A stretch of DNA of 64,000 nt from Cohnella herbarum (GTDB lineage Bacteria > Bacillota > Bacilli > Paenibacillales > Paenibacillaceae), in NCBI RefSeq assembly GCF_012849095.1, contig NZ_CP051680.1, positions 7,188,001 through 7,252,000 on the forward strand, in the 5' to 3' direction. Position numbers and translations under genes: made by a program. Below the pieces are notes generated by a model that was not told where the DNA came from, did no database searches, and was given only the letters and a program-made list of their open reading frames with translations. This document shows, piece by piece, positions 62,249 through 64,000 of the stretch (positions are counted from its first letter, which is position 1; each line of letters starts with the position of its first letter).

Positions 62249-63661
62249 GTGCGCGATGAAGTCAAGTTGGATTTTATTATCAAGGGTGGGAACGTCGTGC
62301 TTTCCGATCGCGTCCGCGTTGCGGATATCGGAATCCTTAACGGCGAGATCGTAGACATTGCCCCAGACATTCCATTTTCCGCTAAGCAAACGATAGATGC
62401 GCAAGGATTATTCGTGATGGCTGGAGCCGTTGACGCTCATGTTCATCTCAATGAACCCGGGCTAGGCGAATGGGAAGGATTCGAGAGCGGTTCGGCTGCG
62501 CTTGCGGCCGGAGGCTGCACGACTTTCATCGATATGCCCTTGAACGGGCTTCCTCCGACGGTGAACGTGGATGCCATGAACCGGAAGCTTGAAGCTGCCG
62601 CAAGGTCGGGCGTTCATGTCGATTACGCGTTATGGGGAGGACTCGTTCCGGATAACCTGGAGGAGCTGGCGGCATTGGCGGACGCCGGGGTCGTCGGATT
62701 TAAGGCGTTCATGTCTTTCCCTGGCGATACGGGCGAGGGCTGCTTTAGGGAAGTAGACGATATTGCTCTATTCGAAGGGATGAAAGTTCTAGCAAGCAAA
62801 AATAAAGTGTTGGCTGTCCATGCGGAAAGTCAGGAAATCATCGCGGCGATGTCCAAGAAGTTCGAGGGTCGCATACGGAGAAGCGTAGGGGATTTTCTGG
62901 AATCTAGACCGCTCGCGGCTGAATTGGATGCGGTCCGCAGAGTGCTCCTGTTCGCGGATAGGACGGATTGCCCTCTGCACCTCGTGCATATTAGCAGCCC
63001 TCAAGCCGTTGATATCATTTGGGAGGCGAAGCAGAACGGCGTTAATGTTACGGTAGAAACTTGTCCTCATTATTTGCTCTTCACGGATGAGGATATGGGG
63101 AATTTAGGTCCTCTGGCGAAATGCGCGCCTCCCATGCGCGGAATGAGGGAGAGGGAAGGATTGTGGGCGAGAATAGCGGAGGGTAAAGTCGATCTGATCG
63201 CTTCCGATCATTCGCCCTGCCCTCCTGCGATGAAAATGAACGCCGGCGACGATTATTTTGCGATATGGGGCGGAATATCCGGCGCTCAGAGTACGTTAGA
63301 GTTGATGTTCGATGAAGGGTATCTCCGCAGAGGCATTCCGCTGCCTCTGTTATCCCGCCTGCTCTCGGAAAATCCGGCCAAGAGGTTCGGATTGTTCCCC
63401 GGGAAGGGGAAGCTCGCGATCGGCTCGGATGCGGATATCGTCCTCGTGAATCCGGATGCGCCTTACGTGCTTCAACCCGAGCAACTCCTTTACCGGCATC
63501 GGCAGAGCGTGTATGCCGGACGGGAATTCCGCTGCCGGGTTATGCTGACGATGAGTCGCGGGAAAGTCGTCTATACGCCGGAGCTGGGAGTCGGAGCGTC
63601 CATGGAAGGGATCTGGATTCCGACGAAGGAGGAACAATCGCGTAAACGGAAACTTTTATAG
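62249..63661 (+). CDS. allB: Allantoinase
   Basis: This 470-residue amidohydrolase opens the allantoin ring to allantoate in purine degradation. It has the metal motif DAHVHLNEPG, the Lys that is carboxylated in GFKAFMSFPGDTG, His ligands in VLAVHAES and LHLVHISSP, and the Asp in LIASDHSPCP. The HxHxNEPG variant favours allantoinase over dihydroorotase and hydantoinase. The start is GTG with GGAGGG 8 bases ahead. No other purine gene is in the window. Confidence 0.88.
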   Translation: MRDEVKLDFIIKGGNVVLSDRVRVADIGILNGEIVDIAPDIPFSAKQTIDAQGLFVMAGAVDAHVHLNEPGLGEWEGFESGSAALAAGGCTTFIDMPLNGLPPTVNVDAMNRKLEAAARSGVHVDYALWGGLVPDNLEELAALADAGVVGFKAFMSFPGDTGEGCFREVDDIALFEGMKVLASKNKVLAVHAESQEIIAAMSKKFEGRIRRSVGDFLESRPLAAELDAVRRVLLFADRTDCPLHLVHISSPQAVDIIWEAKQNGVNVTVETCPHYLLFTDEDMGNLGPLAKCAPPMRGMREREGLWARIAEGKVDLIASDHSPCPPAMKMNAGDDYFAIWGGISGAQSTLELMFDEGYLRRGIPLPLLSRLLSENPAKRFGLFPGKGKLAIGSDADIVLVNPDAPYVLQPEQLLYRHRQSVYAGREFRCRVMLTMSRGKVVYTPELGVGASMEGIWIPTKEEQSRKRKLL

Positions 63662-63681
63662 CTTTGGCTGGCGTTTTCCGC

Positions 63682-63999
63682 TTAATTATAGTAAATGTCT
63701 TCATTCTCGGTTTCGGCTTCGGAATGATCTTCTGCCGTATCCGAACCTGAGTCGATATCGGTATAGACGTACTCAGCTTGCTCCGATTCCTCTGCTTCAT
63801 CGCCGGTATAGAATCCGGAAGGCGCTTGTGCCCGCTGGTCGGAAGCGTTGTCAGGCGCCATCTCCTCGGGTCTGCGGTTCAATTCGGAAGGCTTCAAGTT
63901 CTGACCGTCGGGGTTGTTGGCCTTATTTAACAGCTCCGAGAGAACGGCGTTTTTTTGTCCGTGCCTATGGCGCATTTGGGTTTCGGCCGTTTCCGGATT
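63682..63999 (-). CDS. Small acidic protein, truncated by the window edge
   Basis: The minus strand is open from the window edge to a stop at 63682. It encodes a hydrophilic protein with a basic segment RHRHGQKNAVLSELLNKA, then a Glu/Asp/Ser-rich tail ending in DIYYN. An ATG occurs at 63975, but the frame continues upstream without a stop and no ribosome binding site is visible, so the true start probably lies beyond the window. I do not recognise the family. Confidence 0.6.
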   Translation of the reverse strand, partial: NPETAETQMRHRHGQKNAVLSELLNKANNPDGQNLKPSELNRRPEEMAPDNASDQRAQAPSGFYTGDEAEESEQAEYVYTDIDSGSDTAEDHSEAETENEDIYYN

Positions 64000-64000
64000 G

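Overview
The window reads as a chromosomal segment of a GC-moderate, Gram-positive, polysaccharide-degrading Firmicute of the Paenibacillus/Cohnella type. This rests on strong AGGAGG-type ribosome binding sites, LxxC lipoprotein substrate-binding proteins, CUT1 sugar permease pairs without their own ATPases, a YesM/YesN two-component pair, class B sortase, PerR, and an operon of a kind I associate with Paenibacillaceae (DUF5696 plus NHL/YIP1 proteins). I see no rRNA, tRNA, CRISPR array, phage or intact insertion sequence.

Layout. 1-5.2 kb: a GH38 alpha-mannosidase (minus) divergent from a secreted CBM6-CBM6-GH71/99-like enzyme. 5.2-6.3 kb: a gene-free stretch with two phased repeat arrays. 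6.3-7.9 kb: a wall-anchored CBM6-like protein with an NPATG signal next to a class B sortase. 8.0-15.8 kb: a GH95-like secreted enzyme, a GH43-CBM6 enzyme and a ThuA/sugar-dehydrogenase fusion. 15.9-17.2 kb: a zeta-like toxin module and an internally deleted GH3 gene. 17.3-31.9 kb: an AraC regulator divergent from a nine-gene operon holding an MsmX-type ATPase, two permease pairs, two substrate-binding proteins (one fused to carbohydrate-binding modules), an NHL-TPR-YIP1 membrane protein and a DUF5696 protein. 32.1-44.9 kb: a GH95 fucosidase, duplicated binding proteins, a tandem beta-helix enzyme, a permease pair and an RspA-like dehydratase, interrupted at 36.1-37.1 kb by two more repeat arrays. 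45.0-51.8 kb: trxB, an Rpn nuclease, an ECF41 sigma factor with its oxidoreductase, a peroxiredoxin, a winged-helix regulator and PerR. 52.0-61.1 kb: an SGNH esterase, YesM/YesN, a third complete CUT1 importer and a GH105 enzyme. 61.1-64.0 kb: CorA, allantoinase and the end of a small acidic protein.

How it works together. The secreted and wall-bound enzymes would cut plant, fungal or bacterial polysaccharides rich in mannose, fucose, arabinose/xylose or rhamnogalacturonan. Several CUT1 importers take up the products, probably sharing the single MsmX-type ATPase in the window, and intracellular GH43, GH95, GH105 and RspA-like enzymes finish the job. Shared upstream sequences tie genes into small regulons: a 41-bp element before the beta-helix gene and before the 40-kb importer, and an operator plus -10 with fixed spacing before both units of the 56-60-kb importer. 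A redox regulon is visible as four 11-bp boxes placed identically upstream of trxB and the peroxiredoxin.

The two most unusual things are the nine-gene dual-importer operon of unknown substrate, one gene of which seems to start at AUC, and four unrelated intergenic repeat families that all use a 51-bp period, two of them with the same 51/61-62/51 layout.
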